A model generated the notes under the pieces. That model worked only from the letters and a program-made list of their open reading frames with translations. It was not told where the DNA came from and did no database searches. A program made the translations under genes and the position numbers. Positions 42,160 through 54,137 of a DNA stretch of 64,000 bases are shown here, piece after piece. How positions within the stretch are numbered: position 1 is the stretch's first letter; each line of letters starts with the position of its first letter. The DNA lies in assembly GCA_030386875.1 (NCBI GenBank), contig CM059567.1, forward strand, positions 79,973,130-80,037,129. Direction: 5' to 3'. Source of the DNA: Morinoia aosen (Eukaryota > Arthropoda > Malacostraca > Amphipoda > Talitridae).

Positions 42160-45100
42160 AGATAGGGTAGTCTTTTATGCTGGAGGAAGGAGGCGAGGAA
42201 CAGGAAGAGCGGCGGTCGGCCGTGAACAACGACGTCTTCATAATGAAGGCTGGTTACGCTCAGTGGTGCTCTGAATTCAAGATGTCTGTTTCTTGAAATT
42301 GATTGTGCGTAATTTCCTATTTTGTACGATCAGGTCACAGTCTCCGACGCGAGTCTTGATCTTTTTTAGTGCACCGAGAGTTTCTTCCTGATTGAAGGAC
42401 GCTTTAATTATTCAACAGAATAAGATCAGATGAAAAATTTGAAATGAAATATTGAGGGATAGCACATTTATTAAATTTTTTTCTCAATGATTATACAGGA
42501 GAGCGTATTGCAGTGTGCATTTACATCTTCAGTCTTTTCCTTCGTTCGGACAGGCTTCCTCTCGCACTGCAGGAATTTTGTAAGATCAGTAGAACCATAT
42601 CGTCTGTAGGATGACTAGCGCTTTGAGCGAGAACATATTTAAATTGCAATTCGAGATAAGTGTCACTTTTTATCCTATTTTCCCAGCTGATTGTGAATGC
42701 TTTTCAACTTGTCGTTCACCCGTTATTCTTATTGAAATACGTAGCTCACTTTGAAATATCGGTGTCGGTAGGAAACTGAGGTGCGAAACACAATTTTTTC
42801 TTTCACATTTGCCGTCTCGGCAGCGTAGGAAGTGAACAAAAAACATCACTGAGAGCGTAGACATTATCAAAATGTATCAAATCAAATTAATTTCTTTGGT
42901 TTCTTGGAGCGAAAAAGTTCAGGATTTCCCCCCCCCCCCCCTGAACGGTCACAAGAAGGGAGGCAGGGGTGTGGGGGGAGTATACGAACTCGGTGAGGGA
43001 AGACTGAGGGAATGACACTTCAGGCAGACCTATTGTTTTGAGACTGTGGCGAGCACACCATTACACACTTTTTACCAGCACTGCTTTGTTGGCTTTGCAT
43101 ATAAATTTCACAGATTTAAGCAGAATAAGAAAACAGTTATTTTTTTCTTTATGCAGTTTAACGGGTAGCAAGCACATTCACTGATAGTGTGATTTTTACG
43201 CTTGGATCGATTATTTTTCCCTTGCATTTTAAACGATTACTGCACCCTTTTTCCCTCACATCCGACCGCGACCGAGTCTACCTACCGAGTTCTACTGAGA
43301 TAGAGTGAATGTCGTCTCTCGCTTACAAACTAACACGAACTGAGGAATAAATTTACTTGCAGATCCCCAAGGTATTTTAAAACCATACTTACTCACGTAC
43401 AAATCTTTACACTCTCCTTGAGTGATTTTTACCATCGTCAATATGATGCTGACATTTTTAGGTGTCTTGTTGGTAGCTGTTTTTGTTGGTCCTTTCCCCG
43501 ATCTCTAGCCTGGTCAGTTTTTAGTACGTTATCTTGAACACCGAAAATAATTCATGGATAAAGTATGCTGAAAACAAAATTACATTCAGAAAACAGTAGA
43601 TTATCAATCAGTGCATTCAGCCTAGAGCACTGCATAAGTATGGCACTTGCTTTGTTAGTCTCAGGCGACATACAATTTCTGATATGATGCAGGTGTACGA
43701 AACGATTTCTTCGAAATGATCTGAAAAGTTAAGATGTACGTAGGGAACAACGACGCCCTCATAAGAAGATAGAGCCTTTGCGTACCCCAGCTGTCACCTT
43801 CTAGTTGGTACTGAAGAGATAAGCTGCCCTTGAGTTAATTTGATTGCGAACGTCATTTTCTTACGTGTACGCACATTTGTCTCTCCCGCCCTCCTGAGGA
43901 CAAAGTATGATTGTTATCAACTCCATAACTATAGCACCTTCTTGTGGAATTTTTTTAGCGATTGCAAACTTCGATAAACTGATAATTCAGTTCAGAAATA
44001 CTGGAAACACAATAAATGTAATTATTAGTTAATAAAAGAAATTTCTAATTAGAATTACATTCTAGGTTTTTCAACAACATTTAACTATTTATGTTTTCTT
44101 TACCTGATTGTTTGCAACATAGAAAATACATTCAATTGTAAATAGAGAAGAGAGACATTCCCAGTTATCGTTAATAATTAACTAGACATTGAAACTGAAA
44201 TCCGAGCAGAAAACATCAGACAAACAAACGCCTTGACGTTTGACTTTGGTCCGAGGTGGTGTCTCTATGCTCCCTGATTACAATGAAGAGTGTAAAGGAA
44301 CTTCGCCCGTCCGCTTTTCTTGATAGTTTTTTTATTATTTTCCGTACCGGGCAACTTTATTTTTTAAATTATGGCCGGGCAACATCGCCCAATCATCCGT
44401 GAGCCTGTGAGCCTCGGCACGCGTTACTGTGTCTCTCGTGGTTCTGATCTAACAGGACTTCTTTTCTTGAGCCACCGGTATGTTATGTGTAACTTTTATG
44501 ACTCTTGTGTTTTGCTTTGTAGGGAAACTTTCATATTTTGTTAAATGTGTTCAAACTGTTCATTGTGTGAAATCTCTCGTTCTTTTTTCTGACTTAACTG
44601 TCAGAGTTCTAACTGCTCTTCGGTGCATGTGACAGTTAGGGTGAATAATTATTATTTAACCATGAGACTAAGCTTTCCACGTAATATCATTCAGTGCTTC
44701 GCGCCGAAACAGCTTCATCATTAGCGGCCGCAGCACAAGAACTCGTGCCCAAGCTGAAGGGATAACTCTCTTGTAGGTACGCGGGTGAGCCCGCTTGGGT
44801 ACCATGACTCCGTGCCCTTCGAAGTTGAGCTCGACTGCGTGGGCCACGCACGAACCTGAGCCGTACTGGAGCGACGATACTCCTACCCATTTCTCCCGGG
44901 ATCTGCACTCACGCCACTTCAGAAGTTGAGTCACTTGTTGCGTGACTCTGGACTCTGGGTGTGGTCGAACCTGAGCCTAGCAGCCAACCTAATTTTTCCG
45001 TATTTGTGATATCAATTATTGTAAGTTTAAGTCATTAGTATCCATCATCCGTTATTATTTAAAATTTGTCAACCGCGTACATTAAATTATGTTATTTGCC

Positions 45101-45738
45101 GAGTCTTCATTTCATCCTTGTGGTTGCGTCTCTCGTGTTCTCTTGACAAAGTGCTATGATAATTTCGTAGAAGTGGTATAGTTGTACAAATTCGCTCCAC
45201 TATATTAAGCCTCTTCATGCAACTTGTGTCTCCTAATCCACTTATGAGGCATAAATAGTCAATGTACACGGCGTATATATTTCAAAAAAGCTCCATTGTG
45301 AAGATGGTTAGACCATTGGTTCTTCCGCACCCACGTCCCGGCTCAGGTACCCATGCAGGAATGCGGGAACATCCGTTGCTCTCTCACGCTGCCTAAGTTG
45401 ACGCCGTGACCCTCTTATCCTATTCAGAAGCTTCCCTCCAAGTTTTTAGACATTCGTGCGTGCATATATTTCCATAAATTTATATAGTATAGCGTGTAGC
45501 TGTTGTGTTCGTGCATTATTACCGAAAATGATTGTGTTCATCTTATATTGATCGCGAATTGTTCATTAAATAGTACTTTTACGCCTGTATTCGTCGTATT
45601 TCGCGCCGGAGTAACACGTCCCACTCTTCCTCAGAATGCAGCAATATCTACGTCACCATTTCTTGCAGTTTTTCTAATACAAGAAATTTACTGATGTAAT
45701 ATTCACAAAAACCTCGAACGAACTACGTAATTTGATAT
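42160..45738. other. No gene recognised
   Basis: Contains a poly-C run at about 42930-42942 followed by G-rich sequence, and two overlapping minus-strand frames at 44668-44934 without family features. Confidence 0.5.
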
Positions 45739-45740
45739 TA

Positions 45741-46320
45741 TACCGTTTGGACCATAAAAAAGTAAAACCAAATTTAAATGTTAATATCTTTGGATTTATA
45801 TATTTCAGTTTCATTTTTTTGCATTACACACAGCGATATACATCCTGACTACAAAGCTTTACACTTATGATATGTATCCTTTACACAGAACACTAATCGA
45901 TAAGAATTATTAGCAAGCTAAGTTTGGAAGAAGAATAAAACTTGGCCATCACATTGAATGGCCACCCAGGAACCCCGACCTCACACCTTGTGAGTTTTTC
46001 TGCGTGGCTAGTTGAAGAATGATGTATATTCCTCACCACCTCAGAATATGGAGAAATTGCGGGATCGAATTATAAGTGAAATTGACATAATAGAATAATA
46101 CTACATATTGACCCTCTAACTCTTGTATCATTTCTGACCTCATTAAAATGTCATTTACAACTCACATTTTAACAACTATTAGTTATCTCATTACTGATAC
46201 AACCAATGTTAATGTGACTTTAAATGAATGTGACTTTTAACGTTGAATTAAATTATTTTCATTCACTGTAAATTTATCAGCATTTAAAGTAAGGTTTACT
46301 TTTTTATGGTCCATACGGTA
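45741..46320. mobile_element. 580-bp mariner deletion derivative
   Basis: Inverted ends TACCGTTTGGACCATAAAAA and TTTTTATGGTCCATACGGTA (one mismatch in the first ten bases), flanked by TA on both sides (45739-45740 and 46321-46322), the Tc1/mariner target duplication. The internal plus strand at about 45950-46000 still encodes WPPRNPDLTPCEFF, the C-terminal catalytic-Asp motif of mariner transposases. All other coding sequence is lost. Confidence 0.88.
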
Positions 46321-46322
46321 TA

Positions 46323-47478
46323 TCATTGAAATGATTTTTTGTTATAAATTTGTGTGTGTAAAAGTACAAATTTTCTTCGTTTCTCCATTAACCATTCGAA
46401 AGATAATTTGACGTCCGATGTTTGATACATATTACACTTTCGAAATGTGTTGTAAAAATGAAAAAATGTAGATGAGTTGCCTCCTTTGTAAAATAAACGT
46501 ACAATTTGTGAGTTAGTATTATTCATGAGATTATCAATATTCTGCGGCAATCTTGCGAGTAAAATTCTAAACGATCATTTTTAAAACATTCTCCGAATAC
46601 ATCTAATAGATTTTATCGGAAGACCTTTTTGCAGTTTAGGTATTTTCAGTCAAAAATCATTGTTTTTTTTATTGCTTAAAAAGACTCTCGAAGATGTTCC
46701 CGAATAACTGTAGAAATATTAGGAACGTCTTGCAACTCCAGCGCCTCCCAGATGGGGGGGAAGTGGTGTTAGTCAGAGATAAATTGTAGGCAATGCGGCA
46801 CAGCAGTATTTGTACGCCTATCTTCGTGTAATAATGTGTACATTTCAATGGTAAATCATTATCTAATTGAAAGTATATAACAGTAGTAGTTTAGAAAGAT
46901 CAGCGACAAACCCCCACACCCCCCCCTCCCCCTCCCTCCTCCCTCCTCCGAAAGGGAAGCTGGGCATTGTGGGTAGCAGTTGGGGTAGAAGGGTGTTCAT
47001 CGGCCCGTAAAGCAACTTAGTAGTGTTTATGATGTGTATATTTTCATAAGAAATACGTTATTTATCTAGGTAAAACTATATTACAGTAGTCCATGAACTA
47101 TTTTCAACCTATTGTTGGAAAAATTGATGTTTTTCCACCGCGAATTTTGGTGAATCTTTTCCATGGTAAAAATTGATACTGACAACTCCCTGCTAGCCTC
47201 CCACAAGCCCCTGCTTATGTACCAACTCCCGCTTCAGTGTGTCACCTGCCAATTCTAAGCAGAAACTGTACATTTGGATAACACAATTCACTACTTTTGC
47301 TATAACAATTCACTCGTAAATTTTTTATAATAAACACATTTTGTTCATTCAAAATATGAGATTGGTAAAACGTTTTTCTCGTTTGCTAATCACGGGCGGG
47401 TATGTGATACCAGAAAGAAGATTGACTGTATCCCTTTATTCTTTTTTTTCGTGCTTCGATCGCGCTTCTGTGATACGT
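46323..47478. other. No gene recognised
   Basis: Includes G-run (about 46753) and C-rich (about 46914-46950) tracts; no coding evidence. Confidence 0.5.
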
Positions 47479-48000
47479 AAGTTTTCAACACTAACACGCA
47501 CATTTCCCCTCCAACTTTATAGCTATATTGATGCGGTTTGTTGCATTTGAAATTATAATGTGTGCTCTAAAATGACTACTGGTTTGATTTTCGAAAATTT
47601 GTATGTTACACTTTTTACGTAGACTTTCTAACTTCAATCGGCGCTCTTGTAAAATGTAAGTTTTCAAGACATTCGTTTCAATTTCTCCGAAATTTACATA
47701 GCTAGAGCAATGTGGTTTGCTGCATTTGAAACTGAAATGTGTGCTCTAAAATTCTATCGCAGTTGATTTTCAAAAATTTTTAAGTGAAACTTGTCCCGTA
47801 GACTTTTTATCCTAAAATTATAACTTTTACCAAACCTTTTTCAACAAAAATTTTTAAATTAGGAAAGAATTCAAATTCAAAAAACGGCGCGGAAACATTT
47901 TGGAGCACACATTCTACTTTCAAATGCAACAAACCGCATTGCTCTAGCTTTGTAAATTCCGGAGAAATAGGAACAAATGGTATGTATAAATATTTTTTAA
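47479..48000. repeat. About 181-bp repeat: two direct copies and one inverted copy
   Basis: Units start TAAGTTTTCAA at 47479 and 47660 and share GGTTTG(T/C)TGCATTTGAAA and TGTGTGCTCTAAAAT. A third copy lies inverted at about 47820-48000 (GGAGCACACATTCTAC, CAAATGCAACAAACCGCATTG). It could be the arms of an unclassified transposon. Confidence 0.75.
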
Positions 48001-48172
48001 TTATCATGAATAACTCATTTTCTATGCCCTAATGCAAAAAACTTGTTTAATAAAAGTTGTTAGGAATCTGAAGATCTGGTAGTCTGCATATTTTTATAGA
48101 CGTAAGTCCAATAGAAAAAATCTACTGCTGAAAATCCATTTCTGGGCCGACCGGTGAGCATGGTCCCCTTAA

Positions 48173-48756
48173 CCCTTTCGGTACGATAATTCAAATAATT
48201 TGGGTAAAAACTTGCAGGGGAAAAAGTTGTCGTTACCCTGAATTGTCAGTGAAATTGTCCTAATGTGGGTGCTTTCAGCTTAAGTAAGTGCCTACTTCAT
48301 TATTTTAATTTTTAAAAATTTTCAATCTTTGAAGCTCTTTGCTTGGCGACAAAAATTTTTGATGTTGACAATTAGGTTTTTGTATTTACGAAGAAATTAT
48401 CTACGAGTTCTTGCCCGAATTTATAAAATATAAACAAAGTTCAGTAAACTTGTTCAAGTGCAATGGAAAGGGTATTGAATGTGTTGCACGGACCCTGTAG
48501 CATAAACATACGCGAGCCTGTGCAACAGGGTCCTTTGGTAATTACAGGGTCCTATGGTAACCTATGGTAATTTACACGTGCAGGCTTCTGGAATTGTTGA
48601 AAAACTAGTTTAATGATTGTTTTCAATTTCCCTAAGATTTTTATTTACTCCAAAATATTCCCTCACTAGTTAAATTACATTAAAACTAGGTTAGATGCCC
48701 TAAATTGGAAGCACTAGCAAACTTGGCACTGGAGTAGCCGTTAGTACCGAAAGGGT
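48173..48756. mobile_element. piggyBac-type MITE, 584 bp
   Basis: Perfect 12-bp terminal inverted repeats CCCTTTCGGTAC and GTACCGAAAGGG, each flanked directly by TTAA (48169-48172, 48757-48760). TTAA duplication plus CCCTTT-type ends is the piggyBac hallmark. There is no internal coding sequence. Confidence 0.88.
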
Positions 48757-49059
48757 TAACGAAAAACACGATAGGCCTTCTAGCATGATGCATGACCATC
48801 GAATTACCGACATCTCTCTGATGCCTCATGTGCTACAACATTAAATCATCGCCAAAAAGTGATTTAACTTACTAGCCAAATTTGAATTTCACGAGATCAT
48901 CATTGCAAGGATGATTCATCAATCAACTTTTCGGTGTCAGTGTGCGTCTTGCCAGCATTCCCTTCATATATCGTGTGTTTTGAAGTGCGGTGGCTAAGAT
49001 CAAGTTCGGTTCGATCCTAGTGCTCTGGCGCTCTCACGCAGGCATGACTTTCGATCCCA

Positions 49060-49115
49060 TGTGTTGGCCCATGTGCAAACTGTAGGCCCATGTGCCTGCA
49101 GTTTGCACATCTGCA
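49060..49115. repeat. Hairpin with paired TGTGCAAACTG arms
   Basis: TGTGCAAACTG (about 49072) is followed by CAGTTTGCACA (about 49098), with a direct repeat GGCCCATGTGC on either side. It lies in a block (48950-49240) with a B-box-like GGTTCGATCC that may be an old tRNA-derived SINE. Confidence 0.6.
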
Positions 49116-49725
49116 TCACCAGAAGGCCTACTCGATTTCTAAATATTAATCGCTAGCAGGATTGGAGCTAGCTTATTGGTGATGCTAATGTTGGTTGAGC
49201 ACCATACCGGCTACCACTCGACTAGTAACACTTAAAACTTGCTTAAATGCTTAACGAAAATTTATTCCTATCTTAAGTGCATAACCAAAATTAAAACCTT
49301 TCCTAAGAGCAAATTTGCCAAAGAGCAGCAGCTGAGGGCGAAGAAATGGTCGGACGTAGAACGCCATATTTTCCTCCAGCGCAACTTAAGCTTATCAATC
49401 GCTCCTGTTTCCCGGGGGTCGGCGGATTATGGAAATCGCCCGAATTTGCTCATGGCAAATTTATTTTCATTTTTCAAAAAATTTAAATAGCTCAGCTGTT
49501 ACCTACTGCAGAAGCTGAAATTTCCAGAGCTACTCCATGGAGATCAGTAAAGTTATTCCTCATTTTTAATTTGCAGGAAAGTCATTGTTTTCAATCAAAA
49601 GGTCACTTGAAACTTGGAAACGAAGAAGATGGAACGTTCTGATGCACTAATTGAAATATTACCTTTGTTTACCTTTATAATTGATTTTAATTTAAATTTT
49701 AATGATTTTAATTGATTTTTTTAAA

Positions 49726-50050
49726 ACGTAACGGACGAAAACTAAAGAAACTTAGACCCATGCCAGTAAACGTATCTTTTCTATAAACAGAAGGGCAAAA
49801 TGTGTTATTTGTGTACCAAACAATCTAATAAAGGTAACCAAACAATCTAATAAAGGTAATATATAATTGATTTAAAATTTAAAATCAATCAATATTAAAC
49901 CTTTTACCTTACCTTTATAAATTACCTTTATTAGATTGTTTGGTACAGATCACAAATAACACATTTTGCTCTTCTGTTTGTAGAAAAGATACGTTTACTG
50001 GCATGGGTCAAAGTTTCTTTGGTTTTCGTCCGTTACGTTTTAAAATCAAT
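49726..50050. repeat. Large inverted repeat, arms about 130 bp, at the 5' end of the Penelope copy
   Basis: The left arm about 49726-49857 is the near-perfect reverse complement of about 49915-50045. The arms are coding sequence: the right arm encodes KDTFTGMGQSFFGFRPLRFK of the Penelope reverse transcriptase. The left arm is therefore an inverted duplicate of the element's own truncated 5' end, a structure known for Penelope-like elements. Confidence 0.85.
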
Positions 50051-50740
50051 AGTATCAAGACGTTATTGTTCCGGGCATATGAAATTAGTTTAACTTATTT
50101 ATCACTGCATAATGAACATGCATTTCTCAAACAATTTTTTTTGAACAATAGCTATCCGCTTCATTTACTCAATAGATGTAGTCGGCAACTGATAGAAACC
50201 AAATGTAATTCTGCTACGATGCCGCCGACAGTAGAGAAAAAGAAACTGTACGTGTCGATGCCGCTCTTTGGTTTTCAGTCCGAGAAGCTGCAGAAGGAAT
50301 TATGCTCTCTCACAATGAAATATTTTACGTGTGTTGACCTCCAGATTATATTAGTTAACAATTTTAGAATCGGTACTCTGTTTTCATTCAAAGTTAAACT
50401 ACTTATGTCTATGCTCTCCTCTATCGGGTATAAACATTGTTGCCCACTATGTGGGTCTGTGTATGTTGGTTCTACCACACGCGCACTAAAATGTAGAGTA
50501 TTTGAGCATATTGGTAGGAGTTTCAGAACCGGTAATCCACCAAGTAAGCCAACTCATTCAGCTGTACGAATTCATTCAGATCAGTGTAAATCTCCCGTTC
50601 TACAGCAAGACTTTTCCATCTTAAGTTCTGCTAACTCAGTCACTGATTTACGTATTATTGAATCCCTCTTCATTAGCCGCTTAAAACCCGATCTAAACGA
50701 TATGCAGTCGTCCCACCCCTTAAAAATAGCTTCTGTTTAA
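49940..50740 (+). CDS. Penelope-like element: RT thumb plus GIY-YIG endonuclease, 5'-truncated
   Basis: 266 codons open to a natural stop. The N-terminal part (KDTFTGMGQSFF, INSIKTLLFRAYEIS, NNSYPLHLL) is the C-terminal region of a Penelope-like reverse transcriptase. The C-terminal part is a GIY-YIG nuclease: CCPLCGSVYVGST, then RVFEHIGRS, SAVRIHSDQC and a final ESLFISRLKPDLN. The palm domain with the catalytic aspartates is absent through 5' truncation, so it cannot reverse transcribe. The GIY-YIG core is uninterrupted; the first annotated ATG is not the ancestral start. Confidence 0.88.
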   Translation: MVQITNNTFCSSVCRKDTFTGMGQSFFGFRPLRFKINSIKTLLFRAYEISLTYLSLHNEHAFLKQFFLNNSYPLHLLNRCSRQLIETKCNSATMPPTVEKKKLYVSMPLFGFQSEKLQKELCSLTMKYFTCVDLQIILVNNFRIGTLFSFKVKLLMSMLSSIGYKHCCPLCGSVYVGSTTRALKCRVFEHIGRSFRTGNPPSKPTHSAVRIHSDQCKSPVLQQDFSILSSANSVTDLRIIESLFISRLKPDLNDMQSSHPLKIASV

Positions 50741-50814
50741 AGTTTTTTACCATTGTTATTGTTTGTATAGTTTTTTCTTCAATTATGATTGTTTATTTTC
50801 CGTGTGTTTTTCAG

Positions 50815-50865
50815 ACATCCGCTGATGATGACCTTAGGGGTCGAAACGTTCGTTCTTAACAAAAA
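50815..50865 (+). ncRNA. Hammerhead-ribozyme-like core in the Penelope 3' region
   Basis: CTGATGA (50822-50828), a stem-II helix GACC/GGTC (50830-50833 with 50839-50842) and GAAAC (50843-50847) reproduce the conserved hammerhead core order. Penelope-like elements are known to carry such ribozymes. I could not establish stems I and III or the cleavage triplet by eye. Confidence 0.5.
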
Positions 50866-50899
50866 TGTCTTTTAAATCGATAGTCTTTGCTATTACCTT

Positions 50900-51955
50900 C
50901 ATTTTGATGTATATCAGTCGCACGCTGAAATGGGTCAAGGGACACAGTAATCGGACAGAAACACATTGGGAAAGTCACCAAAATGAATCTACAATGCGCT
51001 ATCATAGATTTTTGGCCTGCCGAGCAAAACTATGGTTCTAGTTTAATCAACGGCACTGTTTTGTATTTGCAAAGATAACTAATATATATATAATTAATCA
51101 TTTGTGCAGGTAATCGTCTTATGCGTATTTCAAGATATCCATTGTAATTTAGAACTTGCCTACGCTGCAGAAAAATATCAGTCGGTATTGAGTGGAATTC
51201 ATGCCTTCGATGTTTTTGACCGTTAATCAGTCAAATATTATTTTGAAAGTAAATCTGTCAAATTTTTGTTTGACAGCTGCATCAATTGCTGACAAAGACA
51301 ATGCGAACGTCAGAAAGGGGGATAGAAAAGTTCTGGCTGGTGGCGTGATGAACTTTCGAGGCATCATCATTGCAGAAGGCTTTCATAGCTTGATTTGCGG
51401 CACCCACAATTTTGAGTAAACTCGTAGCATAGCCAGTTTGTTGGTAAGTTACTTTGGCAGTTTCTTCGGATCGTATGCTTCAATGGCAGTCTTAGTGCAT
51501 AACTTGATGAACAGTGGGGAGTATTAATATCTTCTCAGATGGGAATGAAAAAATTAACGTTGTGAATTTGGGGAGCAGCAAATCTAGGGAGAGAGAAGTG
51601 CTGGTATAAATATAAGGAGTGCTGATTTAATATAATATATTAAGGAGTGCTGATGTATTTCGGTAGAAGTTGAGCTAGAGTACATTATAAAAGAATGCAG
51701 TGCCTGGTAGCCCTAATTCTGAGGGCGGGCGATGGCGAAGTGCTAGAATTGCGTTACGATGAAGTTGAATGGAGTACGTCGGTAGTTTTGCAATGATGCT
51801 CTGAGAATATCAGTTGGGATTTGGTGTATAGAAGTGTGTCTTTGCTCTGAATGTATTAGTAATAATTCAGTGATTAAATGACTGAAAGTGTACATAGGTA
51901 AGGAGTGCGTGAGTAGTGACCTTTTAGTCTATTGGTTTTGTTTGTAGGGTGCTTT
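50900..51955. other. No gene recognised
   Basis: Short open frames only; TA-rich tract near 51080. Confidence 0.5.
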
Positions 51956-52069
51956 GGTAGTGAACTCAGAGCGTGTGGCAGTGGGGAAGGAAAGCGTAGT
52001 AGTGAGCATGGAATGTGCGACAGTGAGTGTGGAGTGTGATGGCTGTGACCGAGCAGTGCGTGACAGTAA

Positions 52070-53315
52070 GGGTGCGTTCACACTACGTTTGGGTGCGTTC
52101 ACAATAATGTTTGTACAGGTTGAATGCAGAAACGCTTGGCTGTTCACACGGCAAGCGGAGCGGAGCGGCGCGGCGCGGAGCAGAGCGGAGCGGCACGCTC
52201 GGGAAATTCGTTGGGATTTTTTGACGCTCGCGTCGAGCGTTTCTCATCGGCTCCGCCTTTGGATCGTCATATCTTACAGGGGTAGAATTGTCGTTTGAGT
52301 TGAAAAAATCTAGTATATAACTATTTATTTGTGCAACTAATCATATAACAATTATAACTGATAGTGTAACATGTAATATTTTAGTGTAATTTCACCCATT
52401 TGGGTTCATTAATCATTTATTTCTATTTTCTTCTGCTTTCTCTGATAAGTTATTTTATTATTGCTTAAGTTTAAGGAATTTATTTTGCTTTTCTCGTGAT
52501 GTAGTTTCATCTTTCTTGTGATGCTGTGTATTTTATTATATGATCTTGATTAAAGTATAATTATGTACGATTTTTTAATAAAGTTATCATTTTTTCCGTA
52601 AAATGGGAGAAAAAGGAGGCCGTATGATGATGAGGAGGACTCAATGAGTGTCAAATACACAATAAGTTGCAAAATTTTATGAGCTTGGGTGATTTTTTCC
52701 AATACTAACGGAAAGCATATCAGTGTTTCGAGAACTATTTGGTCAGGACAAGTCAATATTTGTCAGTATTTTTCACTTAGGTTTCTCTGGCATAACCCTG
52801 AATTTCTGAAGGGAATTACTTTACGTTCACTCACGTTTAAGTCACCACAAGACTTTTTTGTTCGTACTGGCCTACGAAAACCTGTAGTAATATATGTGAT
52901 ACAGCCTATACGGAAAGACTTTAATTTTGCTTAAACCACTTTGCTTTACATGTATCCTCAATAAAAATTTGTGTATTGCTAAACAGCAAATTTATCTAAT
53001 CTCGTTGGAAATTTTTCTTTCTATAAGGGATTGTAGTACATCAAAAGTTGCCGGCTTCATCCGTAAATACTCGTAGAATTGTGATTCATCTCTCCTCAGT
53101 GCTTCGAAGAGATAGTGGTATTCTCCATAGCGATCTCTCCTCATGTTGATGGGATGGATCCAGTGTTTCTGTTTTGCCGTCGAGCAACAAAAGCGCATTC
53201 ACGGAACGCTCCATAGCGACTGATGCTTGTGTAGGTCGCTCTGCTCAGCTCACATGTGAACACACGCGCCGCGCCGCTCTGCTCCGCTCGCTCCGCTCGT
53301 AGTGTGAACGCACCC
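52070..53315 (-). mobile_element. PIF/Harbinger deletion derivative, 1246 bp, with TAA duplication
   Basis: Perfect inverted ends GGGTGCGTTCACACTACG and CGTAGTGTGAACGCACCC, flanked by TAA on both sides (52067-52069, 53316-53318), the 3-bp Harbinger target duplication. GAGCGGAGC-type GC-rich subterminal repeats lie inside both ends. The minus strand keeps only the transposase N-terminus. The internal region matches 37440-37780 of the other copy. Confidence 0.92.
52992..53198 (-). pseudogene. Harbinger transposase N-terminal fragment (derivative copy)
   Basis: 68 codons with HWIHPINMRRDRYGEYHYLF, LRRDESQFYEYLRMKP and FDVLQSLIERKISNEIR, then stop. It is homologous to 35054-35281 with the same end point. 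The nuclease domain has been deleted. Confidence 0.75.
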
Positions 53316-53636
53316 TAATAAGTGTGGAGTGTGATGGCTGTGCCCGTGCAGTGCGTGACAGTAAGTGTGGAGTGTGTTGGCGGTGACCGTGCTGTGTGGG
53401 ACAGTGAGTGTACGTGGAGTGTGATTTCAGTGACCGTGCAATGCACGATTCTAAGTGTTGAGTATGATGACGGTGACCGTGCTGTGTGCGACAGTGAGTG
53501 TGGAGAGTGCCCAGGCAGCAAAAATTATTTGGAAAATGTTGTGCCACTTCTGGCACTCAGCATTCGGGCAGTCTTGGTAACCAAAATTGTTCCCATGTTG
53601 GGATTTTAAAAACCGGAAAAATATCTGAATTTATAT

Positions 53637-53773
53637 GGGGACGGAATTGGTACTCCAAACTGGGGGCGGAATTGGTACTCCAAACTGGGGACGGAATTGG
53701 TACTCCAAACTGGGGACGGAATTGGTACTCCAAACTGGGGACGAATTGGTACTCCAAACTGGGGACGGAATCG
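53637..53773. repeat. 25-bp minisatellite, about 5.5 copies
   Basis: Unit GGGGACGGAATTGGTACTCC followed by AAACT, one unit 24 bp long. Confidence 0.95.
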
Positions 53774-54137
53774 GTTCACAAAATTGAAATGAAATTGGTT
53801 CCAATTGTATCAGACACAGGATATAGTCTTAAATATTTTTCACTGGGCCAGCAAATGAAATAAATATTTTAATGTTATCACAGAAGAGCTAGAATCACAT
53901 ATATGAATACCCTCAGGTATTAAATTTGTTTGCAAGCATTATTATAACAGAGGATGAAATAAATGTCAACACATGCATTCAAAATCAACAACAATCAAGC
54001 AACATTTTATTTTAATGACATCAATTCAGTATCAAATAAATTGAAAAATGCTTTTTGCCAGTAAGTAGTTGATAAAAATTAATTAACTACTGCATTGCTA
54101 ATTACAACTAATAGTCACTTGCGGTATGATATAGAAA

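Larger units (their letters stand above)
51960..53515. repeat. Degenerate GT-rich minisatellite (about 43-45 bp unit) split by a Harbinger derivative
   Basis: Repeats of the form AGTGTGGAGTGTGATGGC followed by TGTGACCGTGCAGTGCGTGACAGT precede 52070 and resume after 53315, with progressively diverged units to about 53515. Both sides of the insertion match the same unit. Confidence 0.75.

Noticed and set aside
44668..44934. Two overlapping minus-strand frames of 88 and 73 codons
   Set aside because: Overlap in different phases, no domain, start codons doubtful.
48950..49240. tRNA-derived SINE
   Set aside because: Only a B-box-like GGTTCGATCC is visible; no convincing A box, tail or target duplication, so not called.
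53498..53863. 121-codon frame with NWYSKLGTE repeats
   Set aside because: It is translation of the 25-bp minisatellite.
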